The translations under genes were made by a program, and so were the position numbers. The notes under the pieces were generated by a model that did not search any database, was not told the DNA's origin, and saw only the letters and a program-made list of their open reading frames with translations. Positions 1-6,005 of a DNA stretch of 8,979 nt are shown piece by piece (within the stretch, counting starts at the first letter, position 1; every line of letters starts with the position of its first letter). This DNA is from AC-32 sp036522595. Its GTDB lineage: Bacteria; Actinomycetota; Thermoleophilia; Gaiellales; Gaiellaceae. Where the stretch lies: the NCBI GenBank assembly GCA_036522595.1, contig DATDFL010000262.1, positions 1 through 8,979 on the forward strand. The letters run 5' to 3'.

Positions 1-180
1 CTCAACGTGCTGAAGGCGATCCCGCCGCTCGTCGTGACGGAGGACGACGTCGACTGGTTCGTCTCGGCGCTCGAGGACACGATCGCCCGCGCCGAGAAGA
101 TGCCGCGCGCGCTCGTACGCTTCGCACTGCGAGCCGCCCGCTCAGGGCGAACACCGAAACGCCGGCTGGTCCGCGCTTAG
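1..180 (+). CDS. C-terminal end of a probable class III aminotransferase (partial)
   Basis: Frame 1 is open from the first base to TAG at 178-180 and gives the last 59 residues of a protein that begins outside the window. The opening LNVLKAIPPLVVTEDDVDWF, followed by a helix ending near EDTIARAE, resembles the C-terminal small domain of PLP-dependent class III aminotransferases (ornithine/acetylornithine/4-aminobutyrate type), where a 'K..PPL..t..d.d' strand-helix element precedes the last helix. The catalytic lysine and PLP-binding residues lie outside the window, so substrate cannot be assigned. A basic tail (RSGRTPKRRLVRA) follows the last helix. Its stop codon overlaps the stop of the convergent gene at 177-179, so no spacer exists for a terminator between them. 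The family call rests on a short fragment and is moderate; that it is a coding 3' end is more certain. Confidence 0.65.
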   Translation, partial: LNVLKAIPPLVVTEDDVDWFVSALEDTIARAEKMPRALVRFALRAARSGRTPKRRLVRA

Positions 181-533
181 AGCTCGGAGACTTCGGCGTG
201 GCGGTCGGCGATGCAGGCTCGCGCCCAGGCCTCTGCGATCTCGACGAGCCGGCCGCTGAGCATGTCGAGCTCACGCTCGTCCTCGGGCAGCTGTTCCGGT
301 GCGACCTCGATCCGGACCTGGTTGAGCGACGCCTCGCTCCCTTCGCCGATCTCGTGCCGTTCCTCGGCGACGATCGAGACGTCACCCACCCTCGGGAGCA
401 GAGCGGCCGCAAGCTCGTCGATCTCCGCGGGAGTGGCGCCGCGTCCCGCGAAGACCCCGAAGTTGACGCGAACCTCCACGCCCGGCGGTTCCACCTCGCG
501 CACGGCGAAGGCCAACTGAGGTTCGTTCATCAT
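177..533 (-). CDS. Small acidic protein of unknown function, last gene of the SixA-ABC operon
   Basis: A 118-residue protein is read from ATG at 533 (in-frame alternatives: TTG at 539, ATG at 530) to TAA at 179-177. I do not recognise the family. It looks soluble, with no signal peptide or membrane segment. The order appears to be strands (VEVRVNFGVFAG), a helix (TPAEIDELAAALLPRV), two more strands (VSIVAEERHEI, LNQVRIEVAP) and a C-terminal helix holding ARACIADRHAEV. It is rich in Glu and Ala. The start lies 32 bases after the ABC permease stop on the same strand, so it is probably the fourth gene of that operon, although a TATACG box at 547-542 could give a local, nearly leaderless transcript. 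No convincing Shine-Dalgarno sequence precedes any candidate start. That it is coding is supported by the operon position and by the reading frame filling the space between neighbours exactly. Confidence 0.7.
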   Translation of the reverse strand: MMNEPQLAFAVREVEPPGVEVRVNFGVFAGRGATPAEIDELAAALLPRVGDVSIVAEERHEIGEGSEASLNQVRIEVAPEQLPEDERELDMLSGRLVEIAEAWARACIADRHAEVSEL

Positions 534-564
534 TTTCAAGCCGTATAACCCGGCTCGGTCGGAC

Positions 565-1323
565 CTAACCCTCCGAGGGCTCCCAGCGGAAAGATCGTAG
601 TGCGACGATCACGCCCGCAATTCCCCAGGCCGCCACGACCGCGACGTTCGTTCCCTGCGACCAGATCTCGTGACCGTGGAGCATCACGTTGCGGATCAGC
701 CGCAGGAAGTAGGTCAGGGGCAGCACGTCTGCGAGCGCGCGCAGCACCCGCGGGTACGAGTGCGGCGAGAAGAACGAGCCCGAGATGAACGCAGCCGGGA
801 GGTAGATCGCGTTCACGACGGCGGAGGCGCCCTCGGCACTCTTGATCAGCGCGGTCAGACCGATCCCGAGGCCGCAGAACGAGACCGCGCCGAGGAGCAA
901 CGCGAGCACCAGCGAGACGATGTGGGTGGGGAGCGGCACCGAGAAGAACAGGCGGCCGATCGCAACGAGGCCCACGACCTCGACCGCGAAGGAGGCGAGG
1001 AACGCGCACAGCAACGCGGCCACGTAGGCGGGTGCCGGCAGCGGCGTCGCTCGCAACCGCTTGAGGATTCCGGACTCGCGGCGGATCACGAGCACGATCG
1101 CGAGGCCGGCGAACGCGATCGCGATCGCGCCGTAGCCGATCATCCCGGCCTCGAGGAAGTTCGCCGAGCGCACGTTGCCCTCGCTCTTGATCCGGTCGTT
1201 GCCGTACACCGACGCGAGCAGCAGGAAGAAGATCATCGGCAGCAGGAACGTGAAAAACGCGAGCTCGCGGCTGCGCACGTAGAGGAGCAGCTCGCCCTTG
1301 AGCTCGTGGCGGAAAAGCCTCAC
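565..1323 (-). CDS. ABC-2 type transporter permease (DrrB-like)
   Basis: This 252-residue integral membrane protein is the membrane half of an ABC exporter. About six hydrophobic segments are visible, near residues 22-41, 60-80, 98-123, 133-160, 168-186 and 225-242, which is the usual ABC-2 permease layout and length. The loop RRESGILKRLRATPLP (81-96) after the second segment and the SGSFFSP...LPLTY region (181-205) are typical of the DrrB/NodJ-like ABC2 family. The GTG start at 1323 overlaps the TGA of the ATPase gene (GTGA, 1323-1320) and is preceded by GAGGAAG, so the two are probably translationally coupled and form one transporter. Families of this type export drugs, lipids or polysaccharides; the substrate cannot be read from sequence. 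No truncation is seen. Confidence 0.92.
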   Translation of the reverse strand: MRLFRHELKGELLLYVRSRELAFFTFLLPMIFFLLLASVYGNDRIKSEGNVRSANFLEAGMIGYGAIAIAFAGLAIVLVIRRESGILKRLRATPLPAPAYVAALLCAFLASFAVEVVGLVAIGRLFFSVPLPTHIVSLVLALLLGAVSFCGLGIGLTALIKSAEGASAVVNAIYLPAAFISGSFFSPHSYPRVLRALADVLPLTYFLRLIRNVMLHGHEIWSQGTNVAVVAAWGIAGVIVALRSFRWEPSEG

Positions 1324-2168
1324 TCGGCTTCTTCCTCGGTCAGCGTCAGGTAGACCTCCTCGAGGCTAGGGCGGCGCACGATGAGACCCTCGAGCTCCCG
1401 GTTCTCGGCCAGCGCCTTGGCGGTCAGCTCGTTGAGGACGCGGGTCGGGCTGTCCGTCTCGAGGGTCACCTCGCGGCCGTTCTCGCGGTAGCGGATCTCC
1501 GTCGCGGGCGTCGCGCCGATCAGCTCGGCGGGCGGGCCGACGGCGACGATCTCCCCTTTTCGCAGCACGGCGACGCGGTCGGCGAGCTGCTCGGCCTCGT
1601 CGAGGTAGTGCGTCGTGAGGACGATCGTCTTGCCGAGGCTTCGGAGCGAGCGAAGCGTCTCCCAGGCCTGGCGTCGTGCGTGCGGGTCGAAGCCGGTCGT
1701 CGGCTCGTCGAGAAAAATCAGCTCGGGATCGCCGACGAGCGCGAGGCCGAGGTCGAGCCGGCGCCGCTGGCCTCCGGAGAGCCGTCGCACACGCTGGTCT
1801 CGCTGGTCGCGCAGGCCGATCAGCTCGACGACCTCGTCGACCGGGCGCGACCGCTCGTAATAGCCGGCGAAGAGGCTCAGCATCTCGGCAACCGTGAGCG
1901 TCTCGTACATCGCCGAGGACTGGAGCACGACGCCGATGTGCTCCCGCCAGCTCCCTCCGGCCGTCGCCGGGTCGGCGCCGAGAACCTCGACCGAGCCGCC
2001 GTCGCGCTTGCGGTAGCCCTCGAGGATCTCGACGGTGGTCGTCTTGCCGGCGCCGTTGGGCCCGAGCAGGCCGAAGACCTCGCCGCGCTCCACCTCGAAG
2101 CTGATCCCGCGCACCGCTTCGAGCGCGCCGTACGACTTGCGCAGGTCTCGGACGGTGATGGCGCTCAT
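1320..2168 (-). CDS. ABC transporter ATP-binding protein (DrrA-like)
   Basis: This 282-residue ATPase powers the adjacent ABC-2 permease. All motifs are present in order: Walker A GPNGAGKT (36-43), Q-loop Gln83 in GVVLQS, signature LSGGQ (130-134), Walker B LIFLDE (150-155) with the catalytic Glu155, D-loop region GFDP (159-162) and switch His187 in TTHY. After about residue 215 comes a short C-terminal domain (EIRYRENGREVTLETDSP and the following strand/helix) like the extension of DrrA/multidrug-type ATPases, ending LEEVYLTLTEEEAE. The ATG at 2168 overlaps the TGA of the upstream phosphatase gene (ATGA, 2168-2165) with no good Shine-Dalgarno, suggesting coupled translation; its own stop overlaps the permease start. 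The Q-to-H motif set is intact, so the protein should be active. The family is certain; the cargo is unknown. Confidence 0.95.
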   Translation of the reverse strand: MSAITVRDLRKSYGALEAVRGISFEVERGEVFGLLGPNGAGKTTTVEILEGYRKRDGGSVEVLGADPATAGGSWREHIGVVLQSSAMYETLTVAEMLSLFAGYYERSRPVDEVVELIGLRDQRDQRVRRLSGGQRRRLDLGLALVGDPELIFLDEPTTGFDPHARRQAWETLRSLRSLGKTIVLTTHYLDEAEQLADRVAVLRKGEIVAVGPPAELIGATPATEIRYRENGREVTLETDSPTRVLNELTAKALAENRELEGLIVRRPSLEEVYLTLTEEEAE

Positions 2169-2560
2169 GCGAGGTCGATCGCGAGCACGCCTGCAGGCGG
2201 GAAGGGCGGTTCCTCGCCCCCCGTGAGCGCGGCGGCGATGCGGCTGCAGTCGGGCTGATGACCGATGACGACGACTGTCTCGCCGCGCTCGCTCGCCGCT
2301 GACTTCACGTCCTCCGCGGTCGCTCCCGGGGCCAGCCGCTCGTCTGCCTCGGCCTCAATCCCGGCGGCACGGGCGAGCTCGGCGCCGGTCTCGCGGGCGC
2401 GCAGGAGCGGGCTCGTGAGGACGGCGTCGGGGCGCACGCCGTCGGCGGCCAGGCGCTCGCCCAGCTCGCGGGCGGCACGACGGCCCTCCGCGGTCAGAGG
2501 CCTCAGCTCGTCGGGCTCTCCGTCCGCAGCCTCCGCATGGCGAACGAGGTAGAGCTGCAC
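2165..2560 (-). CDS. SixA-like histidine phosphatase
   Basis: This compact 131-residue member of the histidine phosphatase superfamily has the phosphate-accepting motif LVRHAEA with Arg7 and His8, the conserved SPLLRARET segment (50-58) giving a phosphate-binding arginine, and the second catalytic His101 in VVVIGHQPDC. Its length and lack of insertions match SixA-type phosphohistidine phosphatases rather than the larger phosphoglycerate mutases. In E. coli SixA removes phosphate from histidine in phosphotransfer proteins; the partner here is unknown. It starts with GTG at 2560, directly at the N-terminal strand typical of the family, with no clear Shine-Dalgarno but a TATCCT box 7 bases upstream (2573-2568), which fits a leaderless message. 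It is the first gene of an operon with the ABC ATPase and permease, overlapping the ATPase start by 4 bases. Whether it regulates the transporter is speculation. Confidence 0.88.
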   Translation of the reverse strand: MQLYLVRHAEAADGEPDELRPLTAEGRRAARELGERLAADGVRPDAVLTSPLLRARETGAELARAAGIEAEADERLAPGATAEDVKSAASERGETVVVIGHQPDCSRIAAALTGGEEPPFPPAGVLAIDLA

Positions 2561-2567
2561 GGCTGGC

Positions 2568-2571
2568 AGGA
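2568..2571 (+). promoter_or_regulatory. Ribosome binding site deciding the PhzF-family start
   Basis: AGGA lies 7 bases before GTG at 2579. This spacing favours the GTG over the in-frame ATG at 2537, which has no comparable site and would add 14 residues (MANEVELHGWQDSR) not expected before the family's N-terminal strand. Confidence 0.55.
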
Positions 2572-2573
2572 TA
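2568..2573 (-). promoter_or_regulatory. Possible -10 box for the SixA-ABC operon (leaderless)
   Basis: TATCCT on the minus strand fits TANNNT and sits 7 bases before the GTG start at 2560, so transcription would begin at or one base before the start codon. No Shine-Dalgarno is seen, which fits a leaderless mRNA. No convincing -35 box is visible. The same bases hold the AGGA ribosome binding site of the divergent PhzF gene on the plus strand. Confidence 0.3.
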
Positions 2574-2578
2574 GTCGC

Positions 2579-3421
2579 GTGGGCACGTTCCGTTACGTGG
2601 TCGCGGATGTCTTCACCGACACGCCGCTCGCCGGGAACCCGGTCGCGGTGTTCACCGACGCGCGCGGGCTCGAGACCGAGGAGATGCAGCGGCTCGCCCG
2701 CGAGATGAACCTCTCCGAGAGCGTGTTCGTGCTACCGAAGGAGGCCGATGGGCATGCGCGGATCCGCATCTTCACGCCTCAGATCGAGCTGCCGTTCGCC
2801 GGGCATCCGACCCTGGGGACGGCGTTCGTGCTCGCGCAGCCGATGCAGCTCGAGGTGATCCGGCTCGAGACGCTCGCCGGCACGGTGCCGATCGCGCTCG
2901 AGCGGGAGGGTGCTCAGATCATCTTCGGGCGGATGGAGCAGCCGGTGCCGTCGTGGAAGCCGTTCGCGGACGAGGAGGTGTTACTCGGCGCGATCGGCGT
3001 GAAGCGCTCGGAGCTGCCGGTCGAGGAGTACGACAACGGGGTGCAGCACGTGTACGTCTGCCTGGGCTCCGAGGACGAGGTGGCCGCGCTGCAGCCGAAC
3101 CTGCGCGGCACAGGGCTGCCGGCGGCGCTCGGAACGAACTGCTTCGCAGGCTCGGGCAAGTGCTGGAAGACGCGGATGTTCGGCCTGGGCGGGATCGACG
3201 AGGACCCGGCAACCGGCTCGGCGGCCGGCCCGCTCGCGGTGCACCTGGCCCGTCACGGCCGGATCAAATGGGGTGACGAGATCGAAATCTCGCAGGGCGG
3301 GGAGATCAACCGGCCGTCGACGTTGTACGCGAGAGTCGAGGGCTCGGGCGACGAGGTCACGCGAGTCGAAGTCGGCGGCAGCGCAGTCGTGGTCGCCCGC
3401 GGCGAGTTCAGACTTCCCTGA
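2579..3421 (+). CDS. PhzF family isomerase-like protein
   Basis: This 280-residue protein has the DapF-like double hotdog fold family signature of PhzF/YddE proteins. Visible conserved points are the N-terminal VVADVFTDTPLAGNPVAVF, Glu47 in NLSESVFV (the catalytic acid/base position, Glu45 in Pseudomonas PhzF), His76 in PFAGHPTLGTA, and Asp209 within DEDPATGSA (207-215). The length is normal. PhzF of phenazine synthesis isomerises trans-2,3-dihydro-3-hydroxyanthranilate, but most homologues have unknown substrates and no phenazine genes are seen nearby, so only the family is assigned. GTG at 2579 is chosen as the start because AGGA stands 7 bases upstream; ATG at 2537 would give 294 residues and would lie inside the divergent phosphatase gene. 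Its 3' end overlaps the convergent Asp-box gene by 14 bases (3408-3421). Confidence 0.9.
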   Translation: MGTFRYVVADVFTDTPLAGNPVAVFTDARGLETEEMQRLAREMNLSESVFVLPKEADGHARIRIFTPQIELPFAGHPTLGTAFVLAQPMQLEVIRLETLAGTVPIALEREGAQIIFGRMEQPVPSWKPFADEEVLLGAIGVKRSELPVEEYDNGVQHVYVCLGSEDEVAALQPNLRGTGLPAALGTNCFAGSGKCWKTRMFGLGGIDEDPATGSAAGPLAVHLARHGRIKWGDEIEISQGGEINRPSTLYARVEGSGDEVTRVEVGGSAVVVARGEFRLP

Positions 3422-3800
3422 GCGCGACGGCTTCGATCTCGGGGAGCTCGGGCGCGAGTGAGCGCCAGAAGACTCCGCCGTTCTCCGAGAGATAAAGGCG
3501 GTTGCGGGCCGCGTAGACGACATAGTCCGGGTTGTCCTCGGCAATAGCGACGGCGCGGCCGGCCGGAAGGCCTCCGCCGGACTCTCGCCACGTGCGGCCT
3601 GCGTCGTTCGAGATCGCCAGCGGCGGGCGGCGCTCTACGACCGCGATCACCGTCGAGCCCACGCCGGCTGCGGATACGACCAGGGGCAAGTCCACCTCGA
3701 GTGTCGGTCGCTCGACGTGGACATCCGCGGCGCCCAGCACGATCTCCTCTTCGAGGTCGACCTCGAACACGCCGTCGACGGTTCCGACGAGCGCTCTCAT
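3408..3800 (-). CDS. Short Asp-box (BNR-like) protein with two repeats
   Basis: This is a 130-residue protein starting at ATG 3800, which overlaps the TGA of the kinase gene (ATGA, 3800-3797). It contains one good Asp-box, SNDAGRTW (64-71, pattern S-x-D-x-G-x-T-W), and one degenerate copy, SENGGVFW (105-112), 41 residues apart; each follows a hydrophobic strand (STVIAVVERRPPLAI and VVYAARNRLYL). Asp-boxes sit on hairpin turns of beta-propeller blades in sialidases, sortilin-like and YCF48/photosystem stability-like proteins. About 130 residues make only two to three blades, so a full propeller would need oligomerisation or a partner, or the gene is a remnant. The N-terminal MRALVGTVDGVFEVDL also looks like the 'tddGvf' strand of such repeats. 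There is no signal peptide, so it should be cytoplasmic. It is the last gene after the permease and kinase; its 3' end overlaps the PhzF-family gene by 14 bases. No function is proposed. Confidence 0.75.
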   Translation of the reverse strand: MRALVGTVDGVFEVDLEEEIVLGAADVHVERPTLEVDLPLVVSAAGVGSTVIAVVERRPPLAISNDAGRTWRESGGGLPAGRAVAIAEDNPDYVVYAARNRLYLSENGGVFWRSLAPELPEIEAVALREV

Positions 3801-4600
3801 CTGAGACGGCCCGCCAGCAGGCCCGTGACCAACGCGCCCGCCCGCCGGGCCGACGGAACCGGTGCGTGCCCGCCGGCCCGCCCGGCCAGGTACGCCACGG
3901 CGAAGGCGTCCCCGGCGCCCGTGGGATCGACGGGCCCGCCGACCGGTGGCGCGGCGATTCGTTCGAGTCGCCCGTCGGCATAGACGAGCGAGCCCCGGGA
4001 GCCCAGCGTGATGATCACCTCGGGAACTCCGAGCGCTCGCAAAGCCGCCTCGTCGGGCTCGCCGATCAAGACCTGCGCCTCCTCCTCGGCGAGCTTCAGC
4101 ACCTGCACGTACCGAAGCACCTCGGGGTCGTAGTCGCCGTGCAGCTCGAGCGGGCCGGTTCGCGGCGGCCGCACGAGGCCCTGGCCGTCGAACAGGACGT
4201 GCCGCCGCCCTTTTGCCAGGGCGGCGAGCGTCTCGGCAGGAAAATCCGACTGCGCGAGCGCGCCGACGTGGACCCAGCGCGCGTCTCCGAGCCGCTCCAG
4301 GTCCTGCGGTGACCACGAGTCGCCGATCCCGTCGACGGTCATCTCCCGCCGGTCGCCTTCGTAACGGATCGAGAACGCCGCGGTGGACGCCCCGCCGAGC
4401 CACAGCACGGGAATGCCCAGAGCGACGAGCGGCCGCAACAGCAGGGCCCGATCGGCCGCCCCGCACTTCGCGAGCACGAGCGACGGCGCTCCGAGGGCTC
4501 TCAGCGCGCGAGCGGCCCAGAATGGAGGACCGCCGGCGCGCGGCGGACCGCCGTCAACGAGGTCGCGCGAGAGGTTCCCGATCACGGCGAGCCGCGGCAC
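3797..4600 (-). CDS. PfkB/ribokinase family sugar or metabolite kinase
   Basis: This 267-residue ATP-dependent kinase of the PfkB (ribokinase-like) family transfers phosphate from ATP to a hydroxyl of a small substrate. The N-terminal strand RLAVIGNLSRDLV is the usual family opening, and the 'G.P.n.A.al..LG' region appears as GGPPFWAARALRALG (23-37). The C-terminal signature DPTGAGDAF (225-233) carries the anion hole and the catalytic base Asp231. The ITLGSRGSLVY segment before it is the ATP-binding strand-loop. Length is slightly below the usual 300 or so, but all core elements are present. GTG at 4600 overlaps the last 47 bases of the permease gene, with no Shine-Dalgarno but a TAGATT box 6 bases upstream. 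The substrate is unknown; sharing an operon with a TPP-riboswitch permease suggests a thiamine precursor or a nucleoside-like compound, which is inference. Confidence 0.9.
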   Translation of the reverse strand: MPRLAVIGNLSRDLVDGGPPRAGGPPFWAARALRALGAPSLVLAKCGAADRALLLRPLVALGIPVLWLGGASTAAFSIRYEGDRREMTVDGIGDSWSPQDLERLGDARWVHVGALAQSDFPAETLAALAKGRRHVLFDGQGLVRPPRTGPLELHGDYDPEVLRYVQVLKLAEEEAQVLIGEPDEAALRALGVPEVIITLGSRGSLVYADGRLERIAAPPVGGPVDPTGAGDAFAVAYLAGRAGGHAPVPSARRAGALVTGLLAGRLR

Positions 4601-5930
4601 GGCGCGAATCTATCCGGGCCCGGAGCCAGGTCGCGAGCAGCGCGAGCCCGAACGCGGCCGCGAAGCTCGGCAGCGAGGCCGTCCAGCTGACGTGACCAGG
4701 GTGAAAGCGGTCCACGATCGCCGTCCACCAGTGCGGGCCGACCGGCGAGAGCCACTGGTAGAGAACGAAGCCGGCGATCCAGGGCAGCATCAGCTCCCAG
4801 CGCACCGCGGGCGCCGAGAAGATGTCCTCCGGCTCGTAGTGCCCGCCCCGAGCCAGCCAGTCGGCGAGCAGCACCCCGAAGAGCGGGACGAAGAACGAGC
4901 CCAGCAGGTAGAGGAAGTCCTGATAGTTGCCGAGGTTCAGCGCGAGCGCGAGCCCCGTCGCCGCTGCGGAGACGAGCGTGATCAGCAGCCGCTGCGGCAG
5001 CCGAGGCACGAGGTTCTGGATCGAGACCGCCGTCGAGTAGATGTCCGCAAACGCCTTCTCGCTCTCGTCGATCGTGATCGCGGCGAGCGCGACGAAGGCG
5101 ACGCCGCCCGCCGCCGCCACCGCGGCGGGCAAGGCCTGCGCATCCGAGACGCCGCGTGCAAGGACGATCAGAACCCCCAGCCCGACGCACCAGATCACCG
5201 GCAAGAAGTAGCCGACCGCCGCACCCCAGAAGGCATCGCGCCGCTTGCGCGAGAAGCGCGTGTAGTCCGCGGCCAGCGGCGTCCACGACACGACGCTTCC
5301 GATCACGAGGTCGACCGCCTGGCCGAAGCTCGGAAAGCCGCCCTTCCCCGGGCGCGCCCAGTACGCGTGCAGGTGCGACTTCGAGATCGCCCAGTACGTG
5401 AGGTACGCCATCGAGAAGAGCAGTGCCCACGAGGCGAACTTGCGCAGGTAGCGGCGGACGAATCCGATCGGCCCGAGCATCCCGAGACCCCAGCTCAGCA
5501 CGCCGAACGCCAACGTCCAGACCCACTTGCCGCTGAAGCCGAACAGGTGCTTGGAGAGGGCGGCAGCGGCCGAGGCGATGATGATCAGCTCGAAGGTCGA
5601 CCAGCCCAGGTTCTGGGCGACGTTCAACGCAGTAGGCGCGTACGAGCCGCGCCTTCCCAGCGGCGCCCGCAGCAGCACCATCCCGGGGACCCGCCCGTCT
5701 GCGCCGATCATCGCTGCGAGCCCGAGCAGCACGTTGCCGACCACCGCGCCGACGACGATCGCCAATAGGGCGTCTCGGAGCGACAGCGCCGGGACGAGCA
5801 GCGCCCCGATCACGATCACGAGCAGCGAGACGGAGAGATTGCCCCAGAGCAGCAGGGAGTCGAAGAGCCCCAGCACGCTCAGGCGCTCCGGCACGGGCGT
5901 GATCCCCCAGCTCGGCATACGCTCGTCCAT
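4554..5930 (-). CDS. cytX: NCS1-family permease, probable thiamine-precursor (HMP) transporter under TPP control
   Basis: This 458-residue membrane protein of the nucleobase:cation symporter-1 family has about twelve hydrophobic segments. NCS1 marks are the first helix with WGNLSVSLLVIVIGALL (29-45), helix 3 with NLGWSTFELIII (107-118), the SWTPLAADYTRF motif (215-226) and GSFFVPLFGVLLADW (344-358). The family imports cytosine, uracil, allantoin, hydantoins or thiamine and its pyrimidine moiety. The TPP riboswitch in its leader is the main argument for an HMP (hydroxymethylpyrimidine) or thiamine substrate, as for CytX; residues alone do not separate these. ATG at 5930 is fixed by GGAGG 6 bases upstream. 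The C-terminus ends in an Arg-rich tail (RARIDSRRAAARRDREPLAR) whose coding overlaps the kinase start by 47 bases. The family is certain, the substrate probable, and the symbol tentative. Confidence 0.88.
   Translation of the reverse strand: MDERMPSWGITPVPERLSVLGLFDSLLLWGNLSVSLLVIVIGALLVPALSLRDALLAIVVGAVVGNVLLGLAAMIGADGRVPGMVLLRAPLGRRGSYAPTALNVAQNLGWSTFELIIIASAAAALSKHLFGFSGKWVWTLAFGVLSWGLGMLGPIGFVRRYLRKFASWALLFSMAYLTYWAISKSHLHAYWARPGKGGFPSFGQAVDLVIGSVVSWTPLAADYTRFSRKRRDAFWGAAVGYFLPVIWCVGLGVLIVLARGVSDAQALPAAVAAAGGVAFVALAAITIDESEKAFADIYSTAVSIQNLVPRLPQRLLITLVSAAATGLALALNLGNYQDFLYLLGSFFVPLFGVLLADWLARGGHYEPEDIFSAPAVRWELMLPWIAGFVLYQWLSPVGPHWWTAIVDRFHPGHVSWTASLPSFAAAFGLALLATWLRARIDSRRAAARRDREPLARPR
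4607..4612 (-). promoter_or_regulatory. Possible internal -10 box for leaderless kinase transcript
   Basis: TAGATT on the minus strand lies exactly 6 bases before GTG at 4600, so a transcript would begin with the start codon itself. It sits inside the 3' end of the permease gene. No good -35 box is seen and no ribosome binding site precedes the GTG. If real, the kinase would also be expressed independently of the riboswitch. Confidence 0.3.
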
Positions 5931-5931
5931 C

Positions 5932-6005
5932 GTCTCCCTCCGCCGGCATTACCCGGATCAGGTTCGCGGGTCTGATCTCAGCCGCTCGAGCGGCACCCCG
6001 GAAAC
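5932..6005 (-). promoter_or_regulatory. TPP riboswitch (THI element)
   Basis: Read on the minus strand, this leader carries the hallmark TPP aptamer blocks in order: GGGGTGCC at its 5' side, CTGAGAT (5981-5975) for binding the pyrimidine part, then ACCTGATC (5963-5956) and GGGTAATGCCGGCG for the pyrophosphate-binding helices. The variable stem is minimal and formed by the palindrome GCCGCTCGAGCGGC (5994-5981). A closing P1 stem can form between GTTTCC (6005-6000) and GGAGAC (5937-5932), with one G-U pair. Its 3' strand overlaps the end of the permease's Shine-Dalgarno region, just two bases from the ATG at 5930. There is no room or sequence for an intrinsic terminator before the gene, so control of translation initiation is the likely mode: TPP bound, P1 closed, ribosome site hidden. 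Confidence 0.95.
5937..5941 (-). promoter_or_regulatory. Ribosome binding site of the NCS1 permease, within riboswitch reach
   Basis: GGAGG on the minus strand ends 6 bases before the ATG at 5930 and is the best ribosome binding site on this strand. Its last G starts the GGAGAC sequence that can pair as the 3' strand of the riboswitch P1 stem. Confidence 0.75.

Noticed and set aside
2537..2578. ATG 2537 as start of the PhzF-family gene
   Set aside because: It lies inside the divergent phosphatase gene and adds 14 residues before the conserved N-terminal strand, while GTG 2579 has AGGA at good spacing. It cannot be fully excluded.
2579..3421. Phenazine biosynthesis role for the PhzF-family gene
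   Set aside because: No other phenazine genes are nearby and most PhzF-family members act on unknown substrates.
3801..4466. Upstream extension of the Asp-box frame to 4466 (352 residues)
   Set aside because: This part is the kinase gene read in another frame and is Arg/Ala/Gly-rich; the Asp-box protein begins properly at ATG 3800 with ATGA coupling.
4383..5768. Long plus-strand open frame (461 residues) opposite the permease
   Set aside because: Its product is a low-complexity Arg/Glu/Asp/Pro-rich string typical of the antisense of a high-GC membrane gene; the minus strand encodes a clear NCS1 permease.
5981..5994. Palindrome GCCGCTCGAGCGGC as an operator or terminator
   Set aside because: It is the variable stem of the TPP aptamer and is followed by the CTGAGAT core, not by a T-run.
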